Assembly (NCBI RefSeq): GCF_003228315.1 | Contig: NZ_CP029693.1 | Location: forward strand, 62,001 to 126,000 | DNA: 64,000 nt | Source: Pseudomonas putida | Lineage (GTDB): Bacteria > Pseudomonadota > Gammaproteobacteria > Pseudomonadales > Pseudomonadaceae | Reading direction: 5' to 3' | Part shown: in pieces, positions 52,049-61,087 of the stretch | Numbering within the stretch: the stretch's first letter is position 1 | Layout of the letters: every line of letters begins with the position of its first letter | Notes under the pieces: model-generated | What the model was told of the DNA's origin: nothing | Databases searched by the model: none | The model's input: only the letters and a program-made list of their open reading frames with translations | Position numbers and translations under genes: made by a program

Positions 52049-53608
52049 TTAGCCTCCGGGCTTGTTCAGGGCCGCTTCGGCTGCGGCGATTTCGGCCTGG
52101 CGCTTGAGGATCACATCCCCTACCGGCGGCCCCTGGAAGCGTCGTGCCTCGAAGCCGAACCAGACGATGGCCGTCAGCACCAGGAAGCCGATGGTGATGT
52201 ACAGCGCCCAGTCATTGGGTGGCTGGATGCCGATGACGAAGATAATGATCATCGACAGCACCGACAGAATCGCGAACACCGAATACCAGAAGCGCCCGAT
52301 GTTCCACGGTCCCATGACCGGCCATTTCGAGGTGCCGTAGGTGAACAGCCCCAGGACGATGGGAATGATGAAGGAGAAGAACAGGAAGATCACCGTGCAG
52401 GACACGACGATGGTGTAGACCGGCGTCGCGCCGACCGAAATCACCGACGAGCCCCAGTCGAACAACACAGCGAGTGTGGCGCCGGTCCAGATCGCCGCCA
52501 CCGGGCTGCGGAAGGTTGGCGACACTGACGACAGTGCCTTGGAGCACGGCAGGCCGCCATCGCGGGAGAAGGCGAAGATCATCCGCGACACCGAGGTCAC
52601 CGTCGCCAGTCCGCACAATACTTGCGAGATGAAGATCGCCACATACAGCGCGTCTCGCAGCAGCGGGCTGACTTGAAGATTCATCGCCCAGAAAAACACG
52701 TTCCAGCCTTGCTTGGCTGCGTCGTCCATGTTCGGCAGCATCAGCACGAACGCGCTGAGCATGACCCAACCGAACAACAGCGACCAGATCACCGACATGA
52801 CCATGCCCCGAGGCACGGAAACCGCCGCGTTGCGGGTTTCTTCGGAGGTGTGCGCGGAGGCGTCGTAGCCGGTGATGGTGTAGATCGGCAGCAACAGGCC
52901 GAGCATGAAGATCCAGCCGTTGGACACCTGTGGCCAGACGCTGCCGCCGGCCTCGCCGGAGTAGTTGCTGAACGTCACCAGGCGGGAGAATTCGTAGCTG
53001 GGGGCCGAAATCAGGCAGACGATGGTCAGCGCCAGTGCGGTGGCGAAGATCAGGTAGCCGGAGAAGTCGGTGAGTTTGGCGGTCAGGCCGATGCCCAGGT
53101 GGTTACACAACGCCTGCAAACCCGTGAGGATCGCCAGGAAGATCACCCGTGTCGTGGTGGTGTCTTCCATGCCCAGTGACGGGCCGAAGGCGCCGAAGAA
53201 GAAGTAATAGGTGCCGACGTTGATCGCGCCCAGTACGGTCACCAGCCCCAGCAGGTTGAACCAGGCCGTCAGCCAGCCGGTGAAGCGGTTACCGAGGATC
53301 GAGCCCCAGTGATACAGCCCGCCGGCGGTGGGGTAGGCCGAGGAAATCTGCGCCATGGCCAGGGCGAATACTCCGGAGATCAGGCAGCCGATCGGCCAGC
53401 CGATGCCGATCGAGGCACCGCCTGCGCCCGAGGTGCCCTGGGCCAGTGAGTTGATCCCTCCGGAGAGGATGCAGATGATCGAAAAGGAAATCGCGAAGTT
53501 GGAGAAAACCCCCATACGTCGCGACAGCTGCTGGGCATAGCCCATGCTGTGCAGCACCTTGACGTCATCGTCATGCGCCTCGGTGCCGGGCTGGCTTGCT
53601 GGGTTCAT
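52049..53608 (-). CDS. APC-superfamily amino acid/amine permease
   Basis: 519 residues with twelve or so membrane helices. The opening is typical of the GABA/choline-type APC permeases (MGYAQQLSRRMGVFSNFAISFSIICILSGGINSLAQGTSGAGG, then IGIGWPIGCLISGVFALAMAQISSAYPTAGGLYHWGSILG). It imports amines or amino acids. Start at 53608 gives MNPASQPG; the longer frame is unsupported. It heads the same direction as an alcohol dehydrogenase, aldehyde dehydrogenase and glutamine-synthetase-like gene upstream of it (all minus), which suggests uptake of an amine or amino alcohol. Confidence 0.87.
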   Translation of the reverse strand: MNPASQPGTEAHDDDVKVLHSMGYAQQLSRRMGVFSNFAISFSIICILSGGINSLAQGTSGAGGASIGIGWPIGCLISGVFALAMAQISSAYPTAGGLYHWGSILGNRFTGWLTAWFNLLGLVTVLGAINVGTYYFFFGAFGPSLGMEDTTTTRVIFLAILTGLQALCNHLGIGLTAKLTDFSGYLIFATALALTIVCLISAPSYEFSRLVTFSNYSGEAGGSVWPQVSNGWIFMLGLLLPIYTITGYDASAHTSEETRNAAVSVPRGMVMSVIWSLLFGWVMLSAFVLMLPNMDDAAKQGWNVFFWAMNLQVSPLLRDALYVAIFISQVLCGLATVTSVSRMIFAFSRDGGLPCSKALSSVSPTFRSPVAAIWTGATLAVLFDWGSSVISVGATPVYTIVVSCTVIFLFFSFIIPIVLGLFTYGTSKWPVMGPWNIGRFWYSVFAILSVLSMIIIFVIGIQPPNDWALYITIGFLVLTAIVWFGFEARRFQGPPVGDVILKRQAEIAAAEAALNKPGG

Positions 53609-53759
53609 CGTATGTGCCCCTTCAGGTTTTGATACGCATCCATCCGCGATGGCGGACAGCTCGGCCTTCAACCCCTTGTCGTACTGCTCCTGACTTCAAT
53701 CGGTGAAACCTGTCCACATGACCCTGGACAATCAATTGCTCTACTACGAACTTGCTCTT

Positions 53760-53923
53760 CTGTGGGAGCGAGCCTGCTCGCGATGGACGTTAACGATGAC
53801 GCGTTCTGTCTGAATAAACGCATCGTCCTTGAGTCCATCGCGAGCAAGCTCAGCTCCTACAGAAAACGAGGAGGCAGCCCTCGTTATCGTTAACGACCAT
53901 CGCGAGCAGGCTCGCTCCTACAG
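53760..53923. repeat. Cluster of three REP elements
   Basis: An inverted pair (53760-53864) plus a third REP (53898-53923) in the gap between the APC permease and the iron alcohol dehydrogenase. The last REP overlaps the alcohol dehydrogenase stop codon: CTGTAG of the REP supplies the final Leu and the TAG. The remaining ~150 bp upstream of the permease holds nothing else I can name. Confidence 0.88.
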
Positions 53924-55081
53924 GAGGCGGCCGTGATAGGCGGCCTGGAAAATCTCTGCTGCGTCGGCTTTGGTCAGCGGCAACGGGTTGCCACCGGCCG
54001 ACGGGTCGACCACCGCCATGTCGGCGATCAGGTCCGCCTGCTTGTCATCCACACCCAGCTCGAACAGCGTGTGCGGCACGGCGATGTCCTTGCGCAGTTT
54101 GAGGACGAAGGCCATGAAGCTGTCGAAACCGGGAGAGGGCAGCTGTAAATACGCGGCCAGGCGGGTGATGCGTTCTTCGATGGCCGGGCGATTGAATTTC
54201 AGGACATAGGGCATCAGCGTCGCGTTGGTCATGCCGTGATGGGTGTCGTACAGCGCGCCGATCGGGTGCGCCAGGGCATGCATGCCACCCAGGCCTTTCT
54301 GGAAAGCGGTGGCGCCCATCGCGGCGGCGGCCAGCATGTTGGCGCGGGCATCGAGGTCATCCGGAGTGTGCACTGCACGCACCAGCGCGTGGCTCACCAG
54401 GCGCATGCCTTCCACGGCGATGCCATCGGCCAGCGGGTGAAAGCCGGGGGCACAGTAGGCTTCCAGGCAGTGCGCCAGCGCATCCATGCCGGTGCCGGCG
54501 GTGACTTTCGGTGGCATGCCGACGGTCAGCGCCGGGTCGCTGATGACCACACGGGGCATCATTTTCGGGTGGAAGATGATGCGTTTGGTGTGGGTCTTGT
54601 CGTCGATGATCACCGCCGCCCGGCCCACTTCCGAACCGGTGCCGGCGGTGGTCGGGACCGCGATGATCGGGGCGATGCCGTTTTCATCGGCGCGGGTCCA
54701 GTAGTCGCCGATGTCCTCGAAATCCCATACCGGACGGGTCTGCCCGCTCATGAACGCGATCAGCTTGCCCATGTCCAGGCCACTGCCGCCGCCAAACGCC
54801 ACCACGCCGTCGTGATTGCCCGCGCGCCAGGCGGCGAGCCCACCGGCGAGGTTGGCTTCCACCGGGTTGGGCTTGAGGTCGCAAAACAGCTCGGCGCCGA
54901 GCCCGGCGTCACGCAAGGCAGCCAGTGCGGCGGTGGTGATCGGCGCTTTGCCAAGGCCACTGTCGGTCACCAGCAGCGGGCGCTGGATGCCCTGGTTGCG
55001 ACAGGCCTCGGCCAGTTCGCTGATGCGACCGACACCAAAGCGAATGCTTGTGGGGTAGTTCCAGTTTCCCTTCAGGCTCAT
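53918..55081 (-). CDS. Iron-containing alcohol dehydrogenase
   Basis: 387 residues of the group III (iron) alcohol dehydrogenase family. Seen are GVVAFGGGSGLDMGKLIAFMSGQ (NAD site), IAVPTTAGTGSEVGRAAVIID, and the metal ligands Asp, His, His and His in the block GMDALAHCLEAY, GGMHALAHPIGALYDTHHGMTNA. It oxidises a primary alcohol to an aldehyde. It is followed at the 5' side by an aldehyde dehydrogenase, with only 3 bp between, so alcohol to acid is one unit. The stop codon lies within a REP element. Confidence 0.9.
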   Translation of the reverse strand: MSLKGNWNYPTSIRFGVGRISELAEACRNQGIQRPLLVTDSGLGKAPITTAALAALRDAGLGAELFCDLKPNPVEANLAGGLAAWRAGNHDGVVAFGGGSGLDMGKLIAFMSGQTRPVWDFEDIGDYWTRADENGIAPIIAVPTTAGTGSEVGRAAVIIDDKTHTKRIIFHPKMMPRVVISDPALTVGMPPKVTAGTGMDALAHCLEAYCAPGFHPLADGIAVEGMRLVSHALVRAVHTPDDLDARANMLAAAAMGATAFQKGLGGMHALAHPIGALYDTHHGMTNATLMPYVLKFNRPAIEERITRLAAYLQLPSPGFDSFMAFVLKLRKDIAVPHTLFELGVDDKQADLIADMAVVDPSAGGNPLPLTKADAAEIFQAAYHGRLL

Positions 55082-55084
55082 GGT

Positions 55085-56476
55085 TCAGATCTCGTGGCGC
55101 AGATGGAAAGATTTGGCGCGGGTCAGGTGCTCGTAACCCAGGCTCGACAGGGTCACGCCGCGCCCGCTGTTCTTCACCCCGGTCCAGGCCAGCGCCGGGT
55201 CGAGGTAGTCGCAGCGGTTCATGAACACGGTGCCGGTGTCGACCCGGTTGCCCAGCTGTTCGGCTGCGGCCAGGTCCGTGGTCCAGATCGAGGCGCTGAG
55301 GCCGAATTCGCTGTCGTTCATCAAGGCCACGGCCTGGTCATCGCCGGTGACCGGCATGATGCCCACCACCGGGCCGAAGCTTTCATCGCGCATCACCGAC
55401 ATTTGATGGGTGACGTCTACCAGCACCTGCGGCGCCAGATAGGCGCTGCCGGCGACGTCGGGGGCAAACGCCTGCGGCTCGATCAGCGCCTTGGCGCCTT
55501 GTGCCAGCGCATCGGCGATCTGGCGGCGGACGAAATCCGCCGCGCCGGGATTGATCAGCGGGCCGAGGGTAGTGGCTTCATCCAGCGGATTGCCCAGCAC
55601 GTATTGGCGGGTGAGGGCGACGAAGCGCTCGACGAATTGCGGATAGAGCGCCTGATCGACGTAGATGCGCTCCACCGCACAGCAGCTTTGCCCGGAGTTG
55701 AAGAAGCTGCCGTCCACCAGGTTTTCCACGGCATGTTCGAGGTTGGCGTCGGCGCGGACATAGGCCGGATCCTTGCCGCCGAGCTCCAGGCCCAGGCCGA
55801 GAAACCTGCCCGTGGCAGCGCTTTCCATCGCTGCGCCGGCGGGCACGGAACCGGTGAAATTCACCTGGTGTACGCGTCCGCTGCCGATGATTTTGCTGGT
55901 CTGCTCGTGGCTCAAAAGCAGGTTCTGGAACAACCCTTCAGGCAGGCGCGCGCGGCGGAAGGCCTCGGCGAAACGCTCACCGACCAGCAGCGTTTGTGAG
56001 GCGTGCTTGAGGATGACGCTGTTGCCCGCCATCAATGCCGGGATGATCGTGTTTACCGCTGTCAGGTAGGGGTAGTTCCATGGCGCCACCACCAGTACCG
56101 TGCCCAGTGGATCGCGCTGGATGTGCCGGCGAAAACCGGCGATGGGGGTGGGTTCGACGCTCGCCAGGGCTTTGGGGGCGATGGCGATCATGTGCCGGGC
56201 GCGCTCTTCGAAGCCGCGCAATTCGCCGGCGCCATAACGTACCGGACGGCCCATTTGCCAGGCCAGTTCGGGCACGATCTCGCCCTTCATCGCCAGCATG
56301 GCGTCGGTGGCGGCACTGCAAAACGCCGCGCGTTCGCTCAGTGGCCGGTGTTTCCACTGCGCCTGGGCGGTCGCGGCGGCGGCCAGCGCCTGTTCGATCT
56401 GCCCGGCATCGGCGTACGGGCGTTCGGCATAGATCCGGCCATCGACCGGCGAGATGAGTTGAATCGTTGCAGTCAT
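55085..56476 (-). CDS. Aldehyde dehydrogenase
   Basis: 463 residues. NAD(P)-dependent aldehyde dehydrogenase with VVAPWNYPYLTAVNTIIPALMAGNSVILKHA, NFTGSVPAGAAM, Glu in LGLELGGKDPAYV and catalytic Cys in FFNSGQSCCAVERIYV. The C-terminus VTLSSLGYEHLTRAKSFHLR resembles the succinate-semialdehyde type. It would oxidise the aldehyde from the adjacent iron alcohol dehydrogenase. Middle gene of a three-enzyme run with the glutamine-synthetase-like gene 32 bp upstream. Confidence 0.88.
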   Translation of the reverse strand: MTATIQLISPVDGRIYAERPYADAGQIEQALAAAATAQAQWKHRPLSERAAFCSAATDAMLAMKGEIVPELAWQMGRPVRYGAGELRGFEERARHMIAIAPKALASVEPTPIAGFRRHIQRDPLGTVLVVAPWNYPYLTAVNTIIPALMAGNSVILKHASQTLLVGERFAEAFRRARLPEGLFQNLLLSHEQTSKIIGSGRVHQVNFTGSVPAGAAMESAATGRFLGLGLELGGKDPAYVRADANLEHAVENLVDGSFFNSGQSCCAVERIYVDQALYPQFVERFVALTRQYVLGNPLDEATTLGPLINPGAADFVRRQIADALAQGAKALIEPQAFAPDVAGSAYLAPQVLVDVTHQMSVMRDESFGPVVGIMPVTGDDQAVALMNDSEFGLSASIWTTDLAAAEQLGNRVDTGTVFMNRCDYLDPALAWTGVKNSGRGVTLSSLGYEHLTRAKSFHLRHEI

Positions 56477-56508
56477 GTTTTCACCACGGTTTCACAGGCC
56501 TGGAATGA

Positions 56509-57882
56509 TCAATAACGCTCGAAGCCGCGTTGCAGTTCCCAGTCGGTGACCCGCCGGTCGTACTCTTTCTGCTCCCATTCGGCGGTGTGCACGTAGTGGT
56601 CGACCACCTCATCGCCAAAGGCCTCGCGCAACATGGCCGAGCCCTTCAGCGCGGCGCTGGCGTCGCGCAGGGTCTTGGACACTTCGGGCAAGGTCTCGTT
56701 GACATAGGCATCGCCCTCGTAGGGCGGGTCGAGGCTGAGCTTCTCGTCGATACCGGCCAGCCCCGCGGCAATCAGCGCGGCGAAGGCCAGGTAAGGGTTG
56801 AGATCGGCGCCGCCGATGCGGCATTCGATGCGAATCGATTTGCTCTCTTCGGCGCACAGGCGGAAACCGGCGGTGCGGTTATCACGGCTCCAGATCGCCC
56901 GGGTCGGGGCGAAGGTGCCGGCCTGGAAACGCTTGTAGGAATTGATGTAGGGCGCGAGGAAACAGGTGATGTCGTTGGCGTATTTGAGCTGCCCGGCCAC
57001 CCAGGAACGCATCAGTTTCGACATCCCGAACTCAGCCTTGGCATCAAAGAACAGCGGTTTCTTGCCGTTCTTGTCCCACAGCGAATTGTGGATGTGGCTG
57101 CTGGAACCGGCGGCGTCGTAGCGCCACTTGGCCATGAAGGTGATCGCCTTGCCCTGCAGTTGCGCGATCTCCTTGCAGGCGTGCTTGATGATGACGTGGT
57201 GGTCGGCCATGGTCATGGCGTCGGCGTAACGGATGTTGATCTCTTCCTGGCCCGGGCCCCATTCGCCCTTGGAGTTCTCCACCGGAATGCCGCAAGCCTG
57301 CAGGTGCTTGCGAATCGCCCGCAGGACCGGTTCCTCACGGGTGGTCTGCAGGATGTTGTAGTCCTCGATGTAATGGCCGGCGGTTTTCGGCTTGAAGTAG
57401 TTGCGCTTGTGGATGGACTCGTAGGTTTCGTCGAACAGGTAGAACTCCAGCTCCGAGGCGAACATGCCGGTGTAGCCGCGTTCGCGCAGGCGTTCGACCT
57501 GTTTTTTCAGGATCGCCCGCGGGCTGTGGGGCAAGTCCTGGCGATGGTGATGGTCGAGTACGTCGCACAGCACCAGGGCCGTGCATTCCAGCCACGGTAC
57601 TTTGCGCAGGGTGCTCATGTCGGGTTTGAGGACGAAATCACCGTAGCCCTTGCTCCAACTCGCGGCGGCGTAGCCGGGCACCGGTTCCATGTCGATGTCG
57701 TCGGCCAGCAGGTAGTTGCAGCAGTGGGTTTCCTGGTAGCCGCTGTCGATGAAAAATTCGACCTGGAATCGCTTGCCGACCAGCCGGCCCTGCATGTCGA
57801 CCATACACACCAGAACAGTGTCGATTTCGCCGGAAGTGGCGGCACGCTTGAGTTCGTCAAAACTGAGGGAAGGCTCGGTCAT
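56509..57882 (-). CDS. Gamma-glutamyl-amine synthetase (glutamine synthetase family, PuuA/IpuC-like)
   Basis: 457 residues. Glutamine-synthetase fold but of the GlnA-like catabolic branch: the N-terminal beta-grasp CMVDMQGRLVGKRFQ, metal-binding ASELEFYLFDETYES and NSKGEWGPGQEEINIRYADAM, the ATP-site AKWRYDAAGSSSHIHNSLWDKNG, and RIECRIGGADLNPYLAFAALIAAGLAG. Such enzymes glutamylate putrescine, isopropylamine or other amines to protect the nitrogen during oxidation. With alcohol and aldehyde dehydrogenases and an APC permease here, the substrate is probably an amine carrying or gaining a hydroxyl group. The start at 57882 was chosen over a longer frame. Confidence 0.88.
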   Translation of the reverse strand: MTEPSLSFDELKRAATSGEIDTVLVCMVDMQGRLVGKRFQVEFFIDSGYQETHCCNYLLADDIDMEPVPGYAAASWSKGYGDFVLKPDMSTLRKVPWLECTALVLCDVLDHHHRQDLPHSPRAILKKQVERLRERGYTGMFASELEFYLFDETYESIHKRNYFKPKTAGHYIEDYNILQTTREEPVLRAIRKHLQACGIPVENSKGEWGPGQEEINIRYADAMTMADHHVIIKHACKEIAQLQGKAITFMAKWRYDAAGSSSHIHNSLWDKNGKKPLFFDAKAEFGMSKLMRSWVAGQLKYANDITCFLAPYINSYKRFQAGTFAPTRAIWSRDNRTAGFRLCAEESKSIRIECRIGGADLNPYLAFAALIAAGLAGIDEKLSLDPPYEGDAYVNETLPEVSKTLRDASAALKGSAMLREAFGDEVVDHYVHTAEWEQKEYDRRVTDWELQRGFERY

Positions 57883-58137
57883 CACGGCAAGTCCTGCGCA
57901 AATTGTTTGGGGCCTGTCTGAAAGGGCTATTGCAGACGCTCTCCAGAACAACCCGACAACCTGCAGAAACGAGCATCGTGAGCAATTAGCTGAACATAGC
58001 TTAGCCTACTGTCGTTTATTGCAAGTTTTTGCTGAGATCTTCCTTGATGCGCCGTTTTTCCCTGTGGGAGCTGGGTTGTCGGGTCGCCGCATCGCAGCGA
58101 TGGCGGCCTGACAGCCGACCTGGCTTTTGTTGATTGA

Positions 58138-58432
58138 GTACATATCCATTTCTTCGGTAGCGGCCGCTGGCGGTTTCGCCCTTACGGCGACTTACTTTTT
58201 TTTCAAACGCCAAAAAAAAGATAAGCAAAAAAAGGCTCGCCCCGGCGTCCGGCCCCTCGCCAAGGCTCGGGGTTCCTTCGCTCCGGCATTCATCCGGGGG
58301 CATCGCCTCCGGTTTGCTGCGCTGCACCTCCTCTCGATGTGTGCGGCTTCGCCGCACGGCGCTGCGCGCCTGCCCCCGGATGAACACCTCCACTCAGCCT
58401 GCCGAAGGGGCGGGTGGATCAAGATCAAAAGC
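58138..58432. repeat. Left arm of a long inverted repeat
   Basis: 295 bp beginning GTACATATCC and ending GATCAAAAGC. It pairs with 58698-58985 in reverse orientation; the best-matching block is CATCGCCTCCGGTTTGCTGC through CGGCGCTGCGCGCC, with clear divergence near the start where homopolymers (poly-T, poly-A) were gained. It also carries smaller palindromes such as GCGGCTTCGCCGC. Confidence 0.88.
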
Positions 58433-58570
58433 TTGCAGGCGAGCTAACGCTCGGCCTGTTGAGTGGTGAGGGGCAGAGCAGGTCAGGTGTACACCGTCCC
58501 CTGTAGGAGCAAGGCTTGCCCGCGATGGCGGCCTGACAGCCGACCTGATTTCACGGATGTCCCCAATCCC

Positions 58571-58672
58571 CTGTAGGAGCGAGCCTGCTCGCGATGGTCG
58601 TCAACGATAACGCTGGCAGCCTGACACCCCGCGGTGTCCTGTCGTCCATCGCGAGCAGGCTCGCTCCTACAG
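58571..58672. repeat. REPIN in the loop of the long inverted repeat
   Basis: Inverted REP pair lying nearly central in the 265-bp loop between the two long arms, so the whole stretch is a nested palindrome. Confidence 0.9.
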
Positions 58673-58697
58673 GGGACCGCGATCTGCTTTTGCTTTG

Positions 58698-58985
58698 GCT
58701 TTTGATCTTGATTTTGATCTGCCCCGTCGGAAGGCCGAGTGGAGGTGTTTATCCGGGGGTAAGGCGCGCAGCGCCGTGCGGCGCAGCCGCACACATCGAG
58801 AGGAGGTGCAGCGCAGCAAACCGGAGGCGATGCCCCCGGATGAATACCGGAGCGAGGGAATGCCGAGCCTGGGCGAGGCACCGTACGTCAGGGGATAAAA
58901 GCGCTTGGTTACTTGGCGCTTTTCCAAGTAACCCGCCGTAAGGGCGGAACCTTAAGTGGCCGTTACCGAAGAAACGGATATGTAC
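58698..58985. repeat. Right arm of a long inverted repeat
   Basis: 288 bp, reverse complement relative of 58138-58432 (from GCTTTTGATC to GGATATGTAC). The block of about 100 bp around CATCGAGAGGAGGTGCAGCG is nearly identical to its partner, which would allow a cruciform or, in RNA, a very long hairpin. Confidence 0.88.
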
Positions 58986-59018
58986 ACGTTCAAAAAAACA
59001 GGCCAGCTGCCAAGAAGC

Positions 59019-59044
59019 CATCGCGAGCAGGCTCGCTCCCACAG
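59019..59044. repeat. REP element, single copy
   Basis: One REP unit (CATCGCGAGCAGGCTCGCTC then CCACAG), 60 bp before the CMD-family start codon. Confidence 0.85.
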
Positions 59045-59104
59045 GGTGAATACCTCGCCAACTCCTACACTGGAAAAGGTTCACACGCTCACGGAGTAAC
59101 GACC

Positions 59105-59425
59105 ATGGCGAAGAAAAAAGAGCACACCACCTACGAAAATCTCAAACATCAATACCCGGACTATATGGACGCCGTTGAGGCCCTCGGATCGGCGGTCCGC
59201 CAGACGGGGCCGCTGGACGAGAAGACGGTGCAGTTGGTCCAGTTGGGCGCCGCTGCGGCAAGTCGCTCCGAGGGCGCGGTGCATAGCCATGTCCGGCGAG
59301 CGCGGGAGGCGGGGGCTACGCCGCAGGAGGTTAGGCAGGCGCTGATCTCGCTGACCAGCACCATCGGTTTCCCGACCGTGGTGGCGGCGATCAGTTGGGC
59401 GGACGATGTGATGGGCGAGGGGTAG
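59105..59425 (+). CDS. Carboxymuconolactone decarboxylase family protein lacking the redox cysteines
   Basis: 106 residues with the CMD/AhpD-like fold: LDEKTVQLVQLGAAAASRSEGAVHSHVRRAREAGATPQEVRQALISLTSTIGFPTVVAAISWADDVMG. The E-x-S/A-C-x-x-C-x3-H motif of AhpD is degraded: the two Cys are replaced (SRSEGAVHSH), keeping the His. It therefore cannot be a disulfide peroxidase partner and may be decarboxylase-like or unrelated in function. Start at 59105 (MAKKKEHTTY) was chosen; the longer frame is REP and inverted-repeat DNA. Stands alone. Confidence 0.83.
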   Translation: MAKKKEHTTYENLKHQYPDYMDAVEALGSAVRQTGPLDEKTVQLVQLGAAAASRSEGAVHSHVRRAREAGATPQEVRQALISLTSTIGFPTVVAAISWADDVMGEG

Positions 59426-59497
59426 AGCCCCGGCGTTGGATTTTGCCAGCTGCAGCAAACTGTTACAGTCCGTGGATGATTGCACCATGAGGCTCCC

Positions 59498-60301
59498 ATG
59501 CACTTGTCCGTCAGTACTGAAACACTCTGGATCGATACACCCCACGGACGCCTGTTCGGATGCCGCTGGTTCCCGGAAGGCGGCGTGGGCAGTGCGCAGA
59601 AACCACCCATCATTCTTTTCCATGACTCGCTGGGTTGCGTTGCCCTGTGGCGCGATTTTCCCGAGCAGTTGTGTCGCGCCACCGGGCATGAAGTGATTGC
59701 CTATGACCGCCTGGGTTTCGGTCAGTCCGATGCGTATCCAGGTCCCTTGCCGCTGCACTTTATCCGTGACGAAGCCACGCAGTTTTTCGTGCATTTGAAG
59801 GCTGCACTAGGGATCGAGCGATTCATTGCATTCGGTCACAGCGTCGGTGGGGCGATGGCGGCGGCTTGCGCTTCTGTGTACGGACAAAGCTGCACGGCCT
59901 TGATCACGGTATCGGCGCAGGCGTTTGTCGAGGATCGGACGCTCGAAGGCATTCGAGTGGCCCAGGTGCAATTCGCGCAGCCGGGACAGATGGCGCGCCT
60001 GGAGAAGTATCACGGCGCCAAGGCGCAGTGGGTATTCAACGCCTGGACCGAAACGTGGCTTTCCCCGGACTTCAGCGACTGGACGATTGAAAGCACGGTG
60101 GGCGCGATTCAGTGCCCGTTGCTGGCGATTCATGGCCAGTACGATGAATACGGTTCGGACCTGCATCCCAAGCGTTTCGCCCGGCTGTCGACTGGCCCGG
60201 GCGATTATCTGATCGTGGAGGATTGCCATCACGTTCCGCACCGCGAGGCGCCGCAAGCTGTGCTCGCAGCGGTCAGTGAGTTCCTCGGTGCAGCGGCGTG
60301 A
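59498..60301 (+). CDS. Alpha/beta hydrolase
   Basis: 267 residues. Alpha/beta-hydrolase fold: LFHDSLGCVALWRDFPEQLC (oxyanion hole region), nucleophile Ser in GHSVGGAMAAACAS, acid Asp in IHGQYDEYGS and His in VEDCHHVPHREAP. No signal peptide, so cytoplasmic. The ATG at 59498 follows GAGG; the TTG frame at 59480 is unsupported. Substrate unknown. The last 29 bp overlap the convergent HIT-like gene. Confidence 0.88.
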   Translation: MHLSVSTETLWIDTPHGRLFGCRWFPEGGVGSAQKPPIILFHDSLGCVALWRDFPEQLCRATGHEVIAYDRLGFGQSDAYPGPLPLHFIRDEATQFFVHLKAALGIERFIAFGHSVGGAMAAACASVYGQSCTALITVSAQAFVEDRTLEGIRVAQVQFAQPGQMARLEKYHGAKAQWVFNAWTETWLSPDFSDWTIESTVGAIQCPLLAIHGQYDEYGSDLHPKRFARLSTGPGDYLIVEDCHHVPHREAPQAVLAAVSEFLGAAA

Positions 60302-60821
60302 CGATCCCTGGCCGGTCCGCGGCATGAAAGGGTAGCGGGCTGCCGAACGCCAAACGCAGGCGCTCGATCGTCTGCTCGACTGAAGGGCCCTGAATGCTTG
60401 GAGGCTCGGGGCTCTCGCCGAATTCGCGCCAGACGAACAGTGTCAATTCCGCGCCATCGGTCATCGAGTGGGCATCAATACCTGCGCCGAAGTTCTTCAG
60501 GACGCGATAGCGCTCATCCTGGCTGAACAGCTCTTCGACCCAGTGGTAAACGGGGATGTAGTGAAAGTGGATGGGGAAGCGCGGGTCGTGGCCGAAGCGG
60601 CTGATGTAGAGCCACTTGGGTTGCAGCTGCGCTTGCAGGGTCTTCTGCACGCGAGCCAGTAAGGGACCCATTTCGATCAGCGCTTCTTCCGGCAGCTCGG
60701 ACAACGAGCGCACGGGATATCGGGTACCGAATACCAGATAGCCCGGCAGCCTGGAGGACATGTGATGGTTGAGTATCCAGTGCTCTGTTTCATGGATGAT
60801 GAAGCGTGGCGCTATGTCCAT
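60273..60821 (-). CDS. HIT-superfamily-like protein
   Basis: 182 residues. The stretch RFPIHFHYIPVYHWVEELF gives a His-x-His-x5-His pattern close to the histidine-triad motif of HIT nucleotide hydrolases, preceded by a HIT-like core (GYLVFGTRYPVRSLSELPEEALIEMGPLLARVQKTL). The triad spacing is not fully canonical, so nucleotidyl hydrolase activity is a guess. Overlaps the end of the alpha/beta hydrolase gene in convergent orientation. Confidence 0.75.
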   Translation of the reverse strand: MDIAPRFIIHETEHWILNHHMSSRLPGYLVFGTRYPVRSLSELPEEALIEMGPLLARVQKTLQAQLQPKWLYISRFGHDPRFPIHFHYIPVYHWVEELFSQDERYRVLKNFGAGIDAHSMTDGAELTLFVWREFGESPEPPSIQGPSVEQTIERLRLAFGSPLPFHAADRPGIVTPLHRGTH

Positions 60822-61087
60822 GGCGAATGTCCGTAGATGGCTGGCAAGGATCTGTGGCAGATCCGGTCGCTTTTTTGTTCTTGAACGTCATTTCGAACAG
60901 TCGCGCGAAGTGTTTTGAATCGCTCCTTTGGCTTCGCGCGCCTGCCTATCGCAAGACACGCTGAATTCGCACAGGCAGCTCTATCGCTGATTTGCCTGTA
61001 TCGATTCTAGAACCAGATCCTGTTCCTGCGAATCGCTTTTATTCGTGCAGGGCCGCAGGCGCTCTGGCCTGCGGCACAGCGTGCAAA

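Larger units (their letters stand above)
57883..59104. other. 1.2-kb intergenic region with repeats only
   Basis: No credible gene. It contains a diverged REP-like palindrome (about 58058-58110), a second one at 58499-58545 (GAGCAAGGCTTGCCCGCG), a REPIN at 58571-58672, a single REP at 59019-59044, and a large inverted repeat (58138-58432 with 58698-58985). Open frames in it translate the same repeat families in several frames and have no ribosome-binding site. Confidence 0.8.

Noticed and set aside
58016..58881. Open frames of 80-130 residues in the 58-59 kb repeat region
   Set aside because: They translate the inverted repeat and REP DNA in several frames, both arms giving matching peptides on opposite strands. 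No start signals were seen.
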